A stretch of 64,000 nt of DNA from Halioxenophilus aromaticivorans (GCF_042850945.1 NZ_AP031496.1:2976001-3040000), one strand, 5' to 3'; shown: positions 43,050-53,659, numbered from the stretch's first letter. Made by a program: numbers and translations. Notes: generated by a model not told the origin, from the letters alone.

Positions 43050-44503
43050 GGTTCTATATCGCTCCATTGACGTTTGTCTTGCGCGATCATTACAGCAGCG
43101 TCAACCGGCCCACTTGTGCCAGCGGTGTAAGGTTTCACTTTGACATCGTGCTTTTGCCACTGTTCGATAATTTGATCGATCCACTTCCAGGAAGCTTCGA
43201 CCTCTTCCGCGCTGACAAAAAGAGTTTGGTCACCGGAGAGAACTTCTAACATCAGACGCGCATAGGCATCATAGCTGCCGTTCTTTTTGCGTGCTTCGGT
43301 GACAGTTAGGTTCAACTCGGCCTCTTCGAGTGTAAATTCACTCAGACCGGGCTCTTTACGAAGGAAATGCAAGGTAATACCTTCGTTGGGTTGTAGCAAA
43401 ATGCGCAGTTGGTTTGGCGTAATAGCATCACCTTTACCAAAAATAATATGGCGTGGTGATTTGAATTGCACCAAGATCTCCGATGCGCGAGTGTGCATTC
43501 GTTTGCCCGTGCGCAGATAGAAAGGCACCCCGGCCCATCGCCAGTTGTCTATCTCTGCTCTAAGAGCAACAAATGTCTCGGTATTTGATTTTGCCGTCCC
43601 GGATTCTGAAGAATTGAGCTCATCAACATAACCGGGTACCACCGCCCCGTCCATGGAACCTTCTTTATACTGGCCTCTTATGGTATAGCGCTTAATGGCT
43701 TCATCCGCGAGGGGTTTAAGGCTTTTGAGTACCTTTAATTTTTCGGCCCTAATCATAAAGGGATCGCGACTGGCCGGTGGCTCCATAGCCAGCAGACAAA
43801 CGACCTGCAGGAGGTGGTTTTGAACCATGTCCCGCAGGGCGCCAATCTCATCGTAAAACTCTTTGCGGCCTTCAACACCAACGCGCTCTGCCACAGTGAT
43901 CTGCACGTGATCAATGTGAGTGGCGCCCCAGATGGCCTCAAACATGACGTTGGCAAAACGCAAAGCTAGCAAGTTCTGCACCGACTCCTTGCCCAAGTAA
44001 TGATCAATCCGGTAGATTTGAGACTCTTCAAACGTGGCGCGCATCTCTGCGTTGACGCTCATAAAGCTCTCAAGATCTGAACCCAGTGGTTTCTCTACCA
44101 CTAAACGGGTGCTTGGGATGGCCAAGCCCGACTCTTTCAATGCCCGGCAAGCGCCGCCAAACACCTTAGGTGGCACGGCTAGGTAAACGATTACATTGGG
44201 ATTGTCGTCATCGAGCTGTTCTTTGTATTGCAGCAAGGTGCTAGCCTGGGTAGCGTCGCCCTGCAGGCAAGTGATGCGCGCCTGGAAGCGCTGCCAGGCT
44301 TGCTCATTAAAGCTTTCCAGTGCCTGCAGCCATGGCAGCATTTTCTCTAGCAGCTGCTCTCTGTCTTCCAGCGCCCGGGATAAGCCGGTAATAGACTCTA
44401 CGCCAGATAACTGGTCCGCGGCTTCTAGTGCGTAAAGTGCTGGGTAGAGTTTGCGCATGGCAAGGTCGCCATCTCCACCGATCAACAAAATATTTTGGTT
44501 CAT
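43046..44503 (-). CDS. zwf: Glucose-6-phosphate 1-dehydrogenase
   Basis: Oxidises glucose-6-phosphate with NAD(P)+ and opens both the pentose phosphate and Entner-Doudoroff routes. The protein has 485 residues (E. coli 491). The nucleotide-binding loop is GGDGDLAMRKLYPALY, with Gly-Asp where many homologues have Ala-Ser. The substrate motif RIDHYLGKESVQNLLALRFAN includes the catalytic histidine and lysine. No HexR-like site is seen between it and the methyltransferase gene 13 bases upstream, so it may be read from that gene's promoter. Confidence 0.97.
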   Translation of the reverse strand: MNQNILLIGGDGDLAMRKLYPALYALEAADQLSGVESITGLSRALEDREQLLEKMLPWLQALESFNEQAWQRFQARITCLQGDATQASTLLQYKEQLDDDNPNVIVYLAVPPKVFGGACRALKESGLAIPSTRLVVEKPLGSDLESFMSVNAEMRATFEESQIYRIDHYLGKESVQNLLALRFANVMFEAIWGATHIDHVQITVAERVGVEGRKEFYDEIGALRDMVQNHLLQVVCLLAMEPPASRDPFMIRAEKLKVLKSLKPLADEAIKRYTIRGQYKEGSMDGAVVPGYVDELNSSESGTAKSNTETFVALRAEIDNWRWAGVPFYLRTGKRMHTRASEILVQFKSPRHIIFGKGDAITPNQLRILLQPNEGITLHFLRKEPGLSEFTLEEAELNLTVTEARKKNGSYDAYARLMLEVLSGDQTLFVSAEEVEASWKWIDQIIEQWQKHDVKVKPYTAGTSGPVDAAVMIAQDKRQWSDIEP

Positions 44504-44516
44504 TACGGTCTCACTA

Positions 44517-45200
44517 TTATTTTGTGCGTATTACGAGAAGATACCCGCTATCAGCTCGTGGTTTTGTTATCTGCCATGGAATAAGCTCTCCGCCGAAGTC
44601 TTTTTTGCATTTCTTGGCCAGTTTCATGAATGGCGAGCGGCCTGGGTCAGCAATGATGATGTATCCCACCTTCTTTTTGACTGCTCGTGACACCAAATCG
44701 TACAGCGGCTCCACCAATTCGTCCCAAAAGCAGATATCTCCGCCAAGCATGACATCGTGCTTAGTAAGCATGTTGGCTGGAATATCTTGGTACAAAGAGG
44801 TGTGTGTTTTGACTTTGACATCGTTCATGGCGGCGTGCACACGCAGATACGGGAATACCCATTCATCCGCATCGACACCGGTTACCTTGGCCTTGAAACT
44901 TTTTGCACAATAAATGCCCAGCATTCCCCAGCCACAACCAATGTCTAGAACACTTGAACCAATATCAAAAGGCTCGTATTTAAGATAGTCCATGATTAAA
45001 AAGCTGGAAGACCAGACCTTGTAACCGTGTATGCTGGGCTCAGGTAGCGCTTGGCGCAGGTTGGCGAGTGTGGGGCTGTTCTTTTTTAATACATATATAC
45101 CGTGAACTTTCTTGATTTCACTCACCGAGTGCGACTCCTTGGGGTAGTACGGTTCTATCTGGCCGCGGAATGGGGAGAGTTCACTCCGCAGCAACGTCAA
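44517..45200 (-). CDS. Class I SAM-dependent methyltransferase (lysine methyltransferase-like)
   Basis: 227-residue methyltransferase. The SAM site is VLDIGCGWGMLGIYCAK (motif I, near residues 83-97) and GVDADEWVFPYLR (motif II). The segment HGYKVWSSSFLIMDYL ahead of motif I is the pattern of Methyltransf_16-type enzymes such as eukaryotic METTL20 and bacterial ETF-beta lysine methyltransferases, so a protein lysine target is possible; the substrate is not visible from sequence. It is directly upstream of zwf and divergent from recQ. Confidence 0.75.
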   Translation of the reverse strand: MTLLRSELSPFRGQIEPYYPKESHSVSEIKKVHGIYVLKKNSPTLANLRQALPEPSIHGYKVWSSSFLIMDYLKYEPFDIGSSVLDIGCGWGMLGIYCAKSFKAKVTGVDADEWVFPYLRVHAAMNDVKVKTHTSLYQDIPANMLTKHDVMLGGDICFWDELVEPLYDLVSRAVKKKVGYIIIADPGRSPFMKLAKKCKKDFGGELIPWQITKPRADSGYLLVIRTK

Positions 45201-45296
45201 TTAAACCACAAAACACGATAAAATCATGCATTTACCGTTGCGATGTTGTATATACCCCGCCAATATGACGCTAACGTTAAATACCTCCATAAGCTA

Positions 45297-47102
45297 ATGA
45301 TTCACAGTAGTACTGCACAAGAAGCCTTACAAACCACTTTTGGCTACGCCCACTTCCGTGGCAACCAAGAAGCCATCATCAATTCTGTTCTGAGCGGGCA
45401 GGATACCTTGGTGATAATGCCCACTGGTGGCGGCAAGTCTATCTGCTACCAACTACCTGCTTTACTGCAGGATGGCCTTACCCTGGTGGTGTCCCCTCTG
45501 ATTGCCTTAATGGAAGACCAAGTGCTCGCCCTCAAGCAGTTGGGTATAGAAGCGGAATACTTAAACTCAACCCTAGACCCTGAGCAAAAGTACTCACTAT
45601 TCCAAGCAGTCAATAGCGGCCGCACCAAGATCCTCTACCTGGCTCCTGAGCGGCTGATGCAACCGACAACGTTATCCTGGTTGGCTCAGTTGCCGGTGGA
45701 TCTAATCGCCATTGATGAAGCCCATTGTGTATGCCAATGGGGCCATGACTTTAGGGTGGACTACTTGCAGTTGGGAAGCTTGGCCGAGCACTTCCCGAAT
45801 ACGCCAAGAATCGCCCTTACGGCCACAGCCACTCCCCAAACCCAGGAGGAGATCGTTGCTAATCTCAACCTGCATGAGCCCAAGCACTTCGTTGCCAGCT
45901 TCGATCGGCCCAACATTCATTACAGCGTGCAGCCGCGTAAAAATGGCCGCCAGCAACTTTTGAGCTTTCTATCCGGGCGTCGGGATGAATCTGGCGTGGT
46001 GTACTGCTTGTCTCGTAAGCGCGTTGAAGAGACTGCAGACTACTTGCAAAAACAGGGTTTCAACGCTCTACCCTACCATGCAGGTCTAGCCAAACATACG
46101 CGCAGTGACCACTTATTGCGATTTCTGCGTGAAGACGGTGTGATCATGGTAGCAACCATTGCGTTCGGCATGGGAATCGATAAACCTGATGTGCGTTTCG
46201 TTTGCCATTTAGACCTACCCAAAAGCACCGAAGCCTATTACCAGGAGACCGGTCGCGCGGGTCGAGATGGGGAGCCGGCCGAAGCATGGATGGTGTACGG
46301 CTTGAACGATGTGGTGCAATTACAGCAAATGGTCGATGACTCCGGGCTAAACGAGGAACGCAAAATGCACGAGCGCAGCAAGCTAAATGCGTTACTTGGC
46401 TGGTGCGAAGTCACCGATTGCCGAAGACGATCCTTGCTGGCTTATTTCGGTGAAGAAATGAATGAAGCCTGTGGCAATTGCGATACCTGTGCCACCACGC
46501 CGCCCAAATGGGACGCCACCACTGCAGCACAAAAACTGTTGAGTTGTATCTTAAGAACCGGCCAACGTTTCGGCTCCACTTATATTATTGACGTGCTGCT
46601 GGGCAAATCGAATCAACGCATCATCGACAATGGCCACGAACAACTCTCTACCCACGGTATAGGAAAGGATCTATCTGTTACTCAGTGGCGTTCGGTGTTA
46701 CGTCAGCTCATTGTTAGAAACTTTGTTTTTGTGGATACCGCAAACTACGGAGCCTTGCGCGTAGCTCAAAACGCTAAGCCGCTGTTAAAATCTGAACAGC
46801 AACTGTTTTTGCGCAAAGATCTAGAGGAAAAACGCGCCCCACGTCGCGAAAAATTCACTCAATCTAATGTTAGCCCGTCTGACGCGGCGCTGTGGGAAAA
46901 GCTTAGGCAATGTCGGACCGAGTTGGCCAAAGAACACGAACTACCCGCTTACCAAGTGTTCCACGATGCAGCCCTTATGGAAATGATGGAACTAAAACCC
47001 ACATCGGAACACGAAATGTTGCAAATTAGTGGTGTGGGCCAAGCGAAATTTGACCGTTATGGCGAGCGTTTTTTAGCGGTAATTAAGCAGCATTGTGAAT
47101 AA
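45297..47102 (+). CDS. recQ: ATP-dependent DNA helicase RecQ
   Basis: 3'-5' superfamily 2 helicase for recombination and fork repair. From the ATG at 45297 the protein has 601 residues (E. coli 609). Walker A is MPTGGGKS (41-48), the DEAH box is IDEAHCVCQWGHDFR, motif VI is QETGRAGRDG, and the zinc-binding RQC cysteines appear as CRRRSLLAYFGEEMNEACGNCDTC pieces. An HRDC domain closes the protein (from about 525, WEKLRQCRTELAKEH). An earlier in-frame ATG at 45243 gives 18 more residues; neither start has a good ribosome binding site. It is divergent from the methyltransferase gene. Confidence 0.95.
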   Translation: MIHSSTAQEALQTTFGYAHFRGNQEAIINSVLSGQDTLVIMPTGGGKSICYQLPALLQDGLTLVVSPLIALMEDQVLALKQLGIEAEYLNSTLDPEQKYSLFQAVNSGRTKILYLAPERLMQPTTLSWLAQLPVDLIAIDEAHCVCQWGHDFRVDYLQLGSLAEHFPNTPRIALTATATPQTQEEIVANLNLHEPKHFVASFDRPNIHYSVQPRKNGRQQLLSFLSGRRDESGVVYCLSRKRVEETADYLQKQGFNALPYHAGLAKHTRSDHLLRFLREDGVIMVATIAFGMGIDKPDVRFVCHLDLPKSTEAYYQETGRAGRDGEPAEAWMVYGLNDVVQLQQMVDDSGLNEERKMHERSKLNALLGWCEVTDCRRRSLLAYFGEEMNEACGNCDTCATTPPKWDATTAAQKLLSCILRTGQRFGSTYIIDVLLGKSNQRIIDNGHEQLSTHGIGKDLSVTQWRSVLRQLIVRNFVFVDTANYGALRVAQNAKPLLKSEQQLFLRKDLEEKRAPRREKFTQSNVSPSDAALWEKLRQCRTELAKEHELPAYQVFHDAALMEMMELKPTSEHEMLQISGVGQAKFDRYGERFLAVIKQHCE

Positions 47103-47131
47103 AAAATCAGGACTTATAGCTCGTTTATTAA

Positions 47132-47146
47132 TTTGTAAAAATTACA
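47132..47146. promoter_or_regulatory. Perfect palindrome upstream of tamA
   Basis: TTGTAA-AAA-TTACAA, six-base arms around three As, in the 162-base recQ-tamA spacer and about 120 bases before the tamA start. It has the size of a repressor or activator site; no regulator is implied by the neighbours. Confidence 0.35.
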
Positions 47147-47264
47147 ATTAGATTAGTAATTTATCGCATTGCGTCATGTTGTATAAATCGGCATGATCTA
47201 ACCTTAACGGCCCCCCCTTCGAGCCCTATTGGATCATTACCTGTTTGGACAACATTAGATCGCT

Positions 47265-49040
47265 GTGAAAAAACCTAGCCCATGGTTGAACTGTTATTGC
47301 TGTTTTTTGCTTTGGATGTTCAGCTCCACCAGTTATGCACTATCCCTAGATGATATTCCCTTTATAGGCGGCCAGCCGGCATCAGCCATAGTGCTGTCAT
47401 CCGCCAATAAAACACTGCAAAAAACGCTAGAAGCAGAGCTAAAAATCCAGCGCGAGCAAAATCGTCAGCTAAAACTCTATAAAACCCCATCAAAAATAGC
47501 GTTTTTCGAACGTCAACTGCTAACTAAACGGTTACGTGCGGAAGGTTACTACAACTCTGCGCTGAGCTCAGATATTGACGATGATGGCGCCATTACCCAT
47601 CGGGTGAACGCGGGGCCGCTATACACAATCAGCAACCTAACATTGAATTTACCGCAGGAGGTGACCATTCCCGAGACAATGTTGCCTGCCGAAGGGTCGG
47701 CCCTCATTGCGCAAAACGTATTGGATTTACGCAGTCAGCTTGAATCCTATATTGGTCAACAATACTGCTTTTATAAAGTGGGGGTAGATTATCAGGCGGA
47801 GGTTTATCACGCCGATCACACGGCCTCACTCGAGTTTTCAATGCGCGATTCTGCCAGCACGACCTTCGGCGACGTAACCATTACGGGCAATAAAACCGTT
47901 GACCCAGATTACCTTCTAGACCGGCTAGACCTAAAACCCGGCGCATGCTTCCGCCGCACGGCGCTGGATTCCGCGCGTCTAACGCTGCTTAAAACGAACC
48001 TGTTAGCGTCTGTCTCCATCCAAGAAGGTGTAAATTCAGCCAATGGGGTGCCCATTGAACTGCAAGTCAAAGAGAGAAATCACCGCTCTGTTTCCTTTGG
48101 CGTGGGTTACCGCGCCGATGAAGGCGCCGGGGTGCTGACGGGTTGGGAACACCGTAACCTCTGGGGGCGTGCGGAATTAGCCACGGTTGATTTATACCTG
48201 GCGCAAAGACGGCAGGCTTTGGATGCCAAACTCACCATTCCAGACTTTTACCGTGATGATCAAACTCTCACGCTGTTCTCGGAATTAGAGAAACAAGATA
48301 CCGATGCCTATCAATCCAAGGTGGCCAGCATTGGCGCGCTAGTGTCGCGCAAGTTTGGTCGCTACCTGCGTGCCGATGTGGGCGCACAAATGGATTTCTC
48401 CCGAATCGAAGAAGGCGAACAGTTAGAGGATTATGCCCTACTCTCGTTACCGCTACAGCTTGAATACGACCGCCGCAGCGCACCTTTGGATCCTCGCTTT
48501 GGCTATGTAATTGGCCTGGGTGCACAGCCTTTCTGGGATGTCTATGAGACTTCCACCACCTTTTTGAAAAACAGTATTGCCGCCAGTTTTTACCACACAT
48601 TTAACAACACCATGTTTACACCCACCATGGCCGTGCGCGGCGCCCTGGGTTCTATCACAGGCGCAGACCGCCAAGCTATTCCGGCAAATGAGCGCTTTTA
48701 CGTTGGTGGTGGCGGCTCCGTTAGAGGCTACCCATTCCAGACGCTGGGGCCAATGACCGACAACGAGCCAGATGGAGGGCTTTCCTATAACGAGGTATCG
48801 GTAGAGGCGCGGTTGCATTTCGGGCAAAGCTGGGGCGCGGTAGTCTTTTTAGATGGCGGCTATGCCTACGAAGAAGAAGTACCAACCATCGGTGAGGATC
48901 TTCTTTGGGGCGCTGGCATCGGCATGCGTTACTACACCAGCTTTGCTCCTATTCGATTCGACATAGGGGTTCCGCTGGATAAAAGAGACGATATTGACGA
49001 TGCGTTTCAAATATACATCAGTATTGGCCAGGCCTTTTAA
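47265..49040 (+). CDS. tamA: TamA, outer-membrane assembly barrel
   Basis: Omp85-family protein that with TamB moves or inserts outer-membrane material (autotransporters, phospholipids). A GTG start gives 591 residues (E. coli 577). A signal peptide (about 1-25, ending TSYA) is followed by three POTRA-like domains (about 28-290; GDVTITGNKTVDPDYLLDRLDLKPG is the third) and a 16-strand barrel with the conserved GGGGSVRGYPFQTLGP loop and terminal strand YISIGQAF. The stop overlaps the tamB start (TAATG), indicating coupled translation. Confidence 0.94.
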   Translation: MKKPSPWLNCYCCFLLWMFSSTSYALSLDDIPFIGGQPASAIVLSSANKTLQKTLEAELKIQREQNRQLKLYKTPSKIAFFERQLLTKRLRAEGYYNSALSSDIDDDGAITHRVNAGPLYTISNLTLNLPQEVTIPETMLPAEGSALIAQNVLDLRSQLESYIGQQYCFYKVGVDYQAEVYHADHTASLEFSMRDSASTTFGDVTITGNKTVDPDYLLDRLDLKPGACFRRTALDSARLTLLKTNLLASVSIQEGVNSANGVPIELQVKERNHRSVSFGVGYRADEGAGVLTGWEHRNLWGRAELATVDLYLAQRRQALDAKLTIPDFYRDDQTLTLFSELEKQDTDAYQSKVASIGALVSRKFGRYLRADVGAQMDFSRIEEGEQLEDYALLSLPLQLEYDRRSAPLDPRFGYVIGLGAQPFWDVYETSTTFLKNSIAASFYHTFNNTMFTPTMAVRGALGSITGADRQAIPANERFYVGGGGSVRGYPFQTLGPMTDNEPDGGLSYNEVSVEARLHFGQSWGAVVFLDGGYAYEEEVPTIGEDLLWGAGIGMRYYTSFAPIRFDIGVPLDKRDDIDDAFQIYISIGQAF

Positions 49041-52000
49041 TGGATTTAACAAAGATCAAATCGGTATTCACCAAGAAACGCTTTATCACTGCGATCAGTT
49101 GGATTAGCGCGCAACTGCTTATTGTCGTATTTTTGGCCGTTTTTCTGCTTGGTGCACTGGTAACCACCACAGGCGGCCGCAACTGGCTTGCCTCCACTGG
49201 CCTAGATTGGCTACAAGAAAGCGACATCCTCGCCAAGCAAGGGTTAGCACTCAATATCGACGGTTTCAATTACCCAGAAACCAACCACCTAACCTTTAGC
49301 GATTTGGAACTGAAGAAAGACGGAGCGCTATGGGTGCGAATCCGAGATTTCGATTTCGCAATGGAGCTAAAGCCCCTGTGGCGGAAAAAATTCAATGTCA
49401 CCAACTTGAGTATGGCCGAGCTATACTATCGCCAGTTGCCAGCGCAGCCTGATGAAACCGAAGATGATGACGCAGAACCCTCTGAAGGGGGTAGCTTTGC
49501 TTTGCCCACGGCTCGACTGGATCGCCTTGCGATCGACCGGCTTATGCTCGATGGCGTGATACCCGAATCAGCTCACAATCCCAATTTTTCTGACACGACG
49601 GTAACCTATAAAGTTGAAGGCAATGGGTACATTAACGGCAATGACGATATTGAATTGCATTTATCGGCCAACCCCATTGAGCAAAATATTCCAAGCCTTA
49701 ACGTCGATATCACCGGCTCCAGCGCCTACACAAACCACCTAGTACTGGCGGTTCAGGAACCCGCCAAGGGTTGGATTGGCTACTGGCTAAAAAATCCTGA
49801 AACCGATGATCTTAAAGTCGACCTTGTAACGGACGTTGCTTTCGTAGACAACACCCTAACGACACAAATAGAATCCCTTAAGCTACCCATTGCGGGGCAA
49901 GCCATCGAGCTGCTTGGCGGGTTAAGCTACCAATTACCGGACGCCGAAGATTCTGCCCAAAACCCTAATTGGGAATTGCACACCGAAGACTTACTCTTGA
50001 AACTGGCCGGCTCCACACACCAAATAAAAGCCGATATCATCAATCCTCAGCTGGATGCCTCTGTAAACATCAATGTTCTGCCGCTGGAAATTTTTTCTGC
50101 CTGGGTACCAGATTTAGACAACGGCACGCTGACCGCCGATGTGAAGGTAACTGAAACGATAAATGCCCCCGCCTTTGATGCCGAGGTTAAATCAGACCTT
50201 CGCTACGCTGACAACGATCTAATGCTTAGAGCCAACGCAACGGGCACCCAGGAGCGTATAAACGTTCAACAATTGATCCTGGATTATATTGACCTGAACA
50301 TTAATGCCGACGGCACCATTGATTTAGCCAATGGCAACAACGATTTTGAGTTCAAGCTCACGGGCTTATCCAATGAAACCATTGCTCCCTTTCAAGTTGA
50401 GCTGCCCGAGGGTTTGAGCTTTAAAGTCTCTGAAGTCAGCGGTCAGCTCAACGGCACCATAGACAACCCCCAGGCTGACCTTATTTTAAGAGCCCGCGGT
50501 CAGTACAAGGACTTACCTTTTACAACCAACGCTGCGGCGGACGTGAAAGGCGATATTGTCAACATTGCGGATCTTTCTTTACGTTTACCAGATGGCCATA
50601 TTGAAGCCAGCGGTAACGTCGATTACAAAAATATAACCGGAGACATTAACGCTGAAATTAAAAGTATTCCGCTTAATATTGCCGAAGCCGTAGGGGTAAT
50701 GCTACCCGAAAAATTAGACGGCATCCTAAATGCGATAGTGACCGCTGACGGCAATTTAACCCAACCCAACGCAAACATAGACGCGACTCTTAGCGGCCAC
50801 CTAGATCAGACCCAATACGATTTCCAATTATTGGCGAGCAGCCAGGCCGACCGATACCAGCTACAGCAATTAGATGCGGATATTGATGGCAACAGAACAC
50901 TTTCAGCCAAGGGCAGTTATCAAAACGACCAATTTGACGCACAACTGTCGATAACAGAATTCGCCACGGCGATATTAGCCCCCTTGGGTGTTGAGCTACC
51001 AGTAGGAACAATAAACACTGACCTCTCCGCTAACGGAACAGCCAAGCAACCTGTAATCGATGGTAGCTTTGAGTACCTGTTAGAGCAATCCGGCTACACA
51101 GCCAAAGGCGATAAACAGCCAATTCCGTTATTAGTCAAAGCCTTGATGAAAACCACCGATGGCGAATTGGCTTTAAATACAACACTGGAAAGGGACGGTT
51201 TACCACCAGGGAAATTAGACCTAGTCATTCCCTTGTATGAATACATCAACATCTACACCGATAACCCGCCTACGTCGACGGAACAAACTCCTTTGATGGG
51301 CAACGCGAATGTCGACCTTGACCTAACTGCCATCGCGTTTTTGCTAGACCCAGAGGTCAATGAAATTGGTGGCGTAGTAAAAGCCAAGCTAGACACCAGT
51401 GGTACGCTGGGTGTTCCGGCGGTTGATGGTGACGTGAATCTGACTAATTTCAGTTATTTTAATTCGCTTATGGGCACCCAGGTAGAAGACTTTAATTGTT
51501 CACTCGCCGCGCAAAAGCAGTCGTTCACGATTACCGAATGCCAGGGCACCGACGGAGATAAAGGCAAGTATAAAATCGGCGGCTCATTAACACTGCCCGT
51601 GCCAGGCAGCTACGGCGCCATGGACATAAATATTGCGGCAAAAAATGCAGAAGTCATAAAGCGCGTGGATATCGACAGCCAAGCCACAGGCAAGATCGCC
51701 ATCACCGGTGATTTCAATAAATTGCTGGCTTCTGGCAACTTGGAAATAACACCGCTAAACGCCATGATTGATGTAAACATGGGTGCAGCAGCGCCAGAGA
51801 TTGAAGTAACTGAAATCGCGGCCAATGAAACCGAGGAAGAAGAAAGCGAGCCCCTATTCCCCACACCAACTATTGAATTAGATCTTTCCATCACCGCTAC
51901 ACAACAAGCGTATTTACGTGGCCGAGGATTAGAAACCGAGCTATCCGGCGAAATAAAACTCAGTGGTACTGCAGACGATCCACAGTACATAGGTGAATTT

Positions 52001-52588
52001 AATACTCTAAGAGGTGAGCTGGAGCTGTTTGGCAAAGATTTTCAACTGGAACAAGGCCAAGTCAGCTTTGTCAATAACTCCATCGCCGTTGCCATCGAAG
52101 CTGTGTATGAAAAAAGCGGCAATCAAATTATCGCTGATGTCAGCGGCCAGAACGACAAGTACGACATCAAATTCTCGTCGATACCAACCATGCCTCAAGA
52201 CGAGATATTGTCCTATATTATTTTCGGTGAATCAGCAGCCGACATAGAGCCAATAAAAGCAGTACAATTGGCCATGGCAGTGAAAAAGTTGCAAGGCGGC
52301 AGCAGCTCTTTCGATGCTTTGGGCACCGCTCGTAACTTACTGGGCGTGGATAACATTACCGTGGAAAATCAGGCGGACGACGAAAACGGCGACGGCGGTT
52401 TGAATATTGGTGTTGGCAAATACCTGAATGATCGCACCTATTTAGAACTGGAGCGTACGCCCAACCCGTCACAGCCTTGGAAGGGTTCCATCCAGATTGA
52501 ACTTACCCCACGAATTCATTTGCAAAGCACCACCGGTGGTACCTCAGGTATCGACAGTGCTGAAGTGATTTGGGAAAAAGACTACTAG
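49040..52588 (+). CDS. tamB: TamB, inner-membrane-anchored periplasm-spanning protein
   Basis: 1182-residue AsmA/VPS13-like bridge protein. One N-terminal membrane helix (about 18-42, ISAQLLIVVFLAVFLLGALV) anchors it. The long middle is made of repeating beta-strand blocks that form a hydrophobic groove (for example LSGHLDQTQYDFQLLASSQA). The C-terminal TamB domain (about 1000-1182, formerly DUF490) contains LRGRGLETELSGEIKLSG and FSSIPTMPQDEILSYIIFGES. It is slightly shorter than E. coli TamB (1259). Its start overlaps tamA; the zntB-like gene follows two bases after its stop. Confidence 0.94.
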   Translation: MDLTKIKSVFTKKRFITAISWISAQLLIVVFLAVFLLGALVTTTGGRNWLASTGLDWLQESDILAKQGLALNIDGFNYPETNHLTFSDLELKKDGALWVRIRDFDFAMELKPLWRKKFNVTNLSMAELYYRQLPAQPDETEDDDAEPSEGGSFALPTARLDRLAIDRLMLDGVIPESAHNPNFSDTTVTYKVEGNGYINGNDDIELHLSANPIEQNIPSLNVDITGSSAYTNHLVLAVQEPAKGWIGYWLKNPETDDLKVDLVTDVAFVDNTLTTQIESLKLPIAGQAIELLGGLSYQLPDAEDSAQNPNWELHTEDLLLKLAGSTHQIKADIINPQLDASVNINVLPLEIFSAWVPDLDNGTLTADVKVTETINAPAFDAEVKSDLRYADNDLMLRANATGTQERINVQQLILDYIDLNINADGTIDLANGNNDFEFKLTGLSNETIAPFQVELPEGLSFKVSEVSGQLNGTIDNPQADLILRARGQYKDLPFTTNAAADVKGDIVNIADLSLRLPDGHIEASGNVDYKNITGDINAEIKSIPLNIAEAVGVMLPEKLDGILNAIVTADGNLTQPNANIDATLSGHLDQTQYDFQLLASSQADRYQLQQLDADIDGNRTLSAKGSYQNDQFDAQLSITEFATAILAPLGVELPVGTINTDLSANGTAKQPVIDGSFEYLLEQSGYTAKGDKQPIPLLVKALMKTTDGELALNTTLERDGLPPGKLDLVIPLYEYINIYTDNPPTSTEQTPLMGNANVDLDLTAIAFLLDPEVNEIGGVVKAKLDTSGTLGVPAVDGDVNLTNFSYFNSLMGTQVEDFNCSLAAQKQSFTITECQGTDGDKGKYKIGGSLTLPVPGSYGAMDINIAAKNAEVIKRVDIDSQATGKIAITGDFNKLLASGNLEITPLNAMIDVNMGAAAPEIEVTEIAANETEEEESEPLFPTPTIELDLSITATQQAYLRGRGLETELSGEIKLSGTADDPQYIGEFNTLRGELELFGKDFQLEQGQVSFVNNSIAVAIEAVYEKSGNQIIADVSGQNDKYDIKFSSIPTMPQDEILSYIIFGESAADIEPIKAVQLAMAVKKLQGGSSSFDALGTARNLLGVDNITVENQADDENGDGGLNIGVGKYLNDRTYLELERTPNPSQPWKGSIQIELTPRIHLQSTTGGTSGIDSAEVIWEKDY

Positions 52589-52590
52589 TT

Positions 52591-53559
52591 ATGGAGCAGG
52601 ATCCGGCGCTTGTTTTTTACAAAACGCTTGATGGACGCGGCGGTTGCCGCGCGTACGAAGAGCTACCAGATCAGGCCGAGAGTTATCAGACGTGGGTACA
52701 CATAGATGCAAACGCCGTTAACGCCAAAGCCCTTTTTCACCAGTCTCTTCCCTCGGTAGACCAGCACACCGTTGCCGCAATGTTCGATGTGGACGCCCGC
52801 CCAAGGGTGTTGAGCACGGACTTTGGTTTATTATTAATTTTACGTGGTATTAACCACAACGAAGGCGACAAACCCGAGGACATGGTTGGTGTTCGGATTT
52901 TTGTAGTCGAAAACAAAATCGTCAGCCTGCACTACCGGCGCTCCAAGGCTTTGATGCAAGTGGCACAATCACTAGACGATGGCAAAGGGCCAGCTACTAT
53001 TGCCGGCATACTAAGCCAAATAAGTTCGCTTCTTATCGACTATATCGAAGCTAGCATCGAGCAACTGGATGATCAACTGGATCAACTTGAAACGGAAGTT
53101 CTTGAATCTCCCGGCCCTACCCTAAGGCACGATATTGCCGAGGTCAGAAAAACATCGATACGAATAAGGCGCTACCTAGCACCGCAGCGTGAGGCTTTGA
53201 ACCATCTCAGAAACATAGAATTACATGGCATTACGGATAATGTGCGTAGGGCTCTACAAGAGGTGCATGATTCACAGACGAGAGCACTAGAAACCTTAGA
53301 TGCCATCAGAGAACGCTCCCAGGTGGTCACCGACGAGCTTATCAATGCCTTATCTGAAAAGCTTAATCGAAACCTTTATGTGCTTTCTGTTATCACGGCG
53401 ATTTTCTTACCGCTGGGGTTTCTAACGGGTTTGTTCGGCATAAACGTGGGCGGCTTGCCCGGTGTTGATAACGACAATGCCTTCGTTTACTTCTCCCTTT
53501 TTTTGGGCGCCGTTACTGCGCTACAGTTACTGATATTCAAACTGTTTAAATGGTTTTGA
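52591..53559 (+). CDS. zntB: ZntB/CorA-family divalent cation transporter
   Basis: Pentameric 2-TM transporter of 322 residues from the ATG at 52591. A cytoplasmic alpha/beta and long-helix domain (1-260) precedes two membrane helices near the C-terminus (about 262-284 and 298-318). The pore-mouth signature is FGINVGGLPG, the ZntB-type GIN in place of the GMN of CorA, so zinc rather than magnesium transport is favoured, though transported ion and direction are not certain. An earlier ATG at 52570 lies within tamB and is less likely. It probably shares the tamAB transcript. Confidence 0.88.
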   Translation: MEQDPALVFYKTLDGRGGCRAYEELPDQAESYQTWVHIDANAVNAKALFHQSLPSVDQHTVAAMFDVDARPRVLSTDFGLLLILRGINHNEGDKPEDMVGVRIFVVENKIVSLHYRRSKALMQVAQSLDDGKGPATIAGILSQISSLLIDYIEASIEQLDDQLDQLETEVLESPGPTLRHDIAEVRKTSIRIRRYLAPQREALNHLRNIELHGITDNVRRALQEVHDSQTRALETLDAIRERSQVVTDELINALSEKLNRNLYVLSVITAIFLPLGFLTGLFGINVGGLPGVDNDNAFVYFSLFLGAVTALQLLIFKLFKWF

Positions 53560-53659
53560 ACCCAAGCGCGCTTTTCTCTTCAAGCCCTTCTTTCCCCCGA
53601 GAACAGCATCCCTTCCGTTTCGAGATTAGTAAAAATTGCTAACACTTTATGCTAGACTG

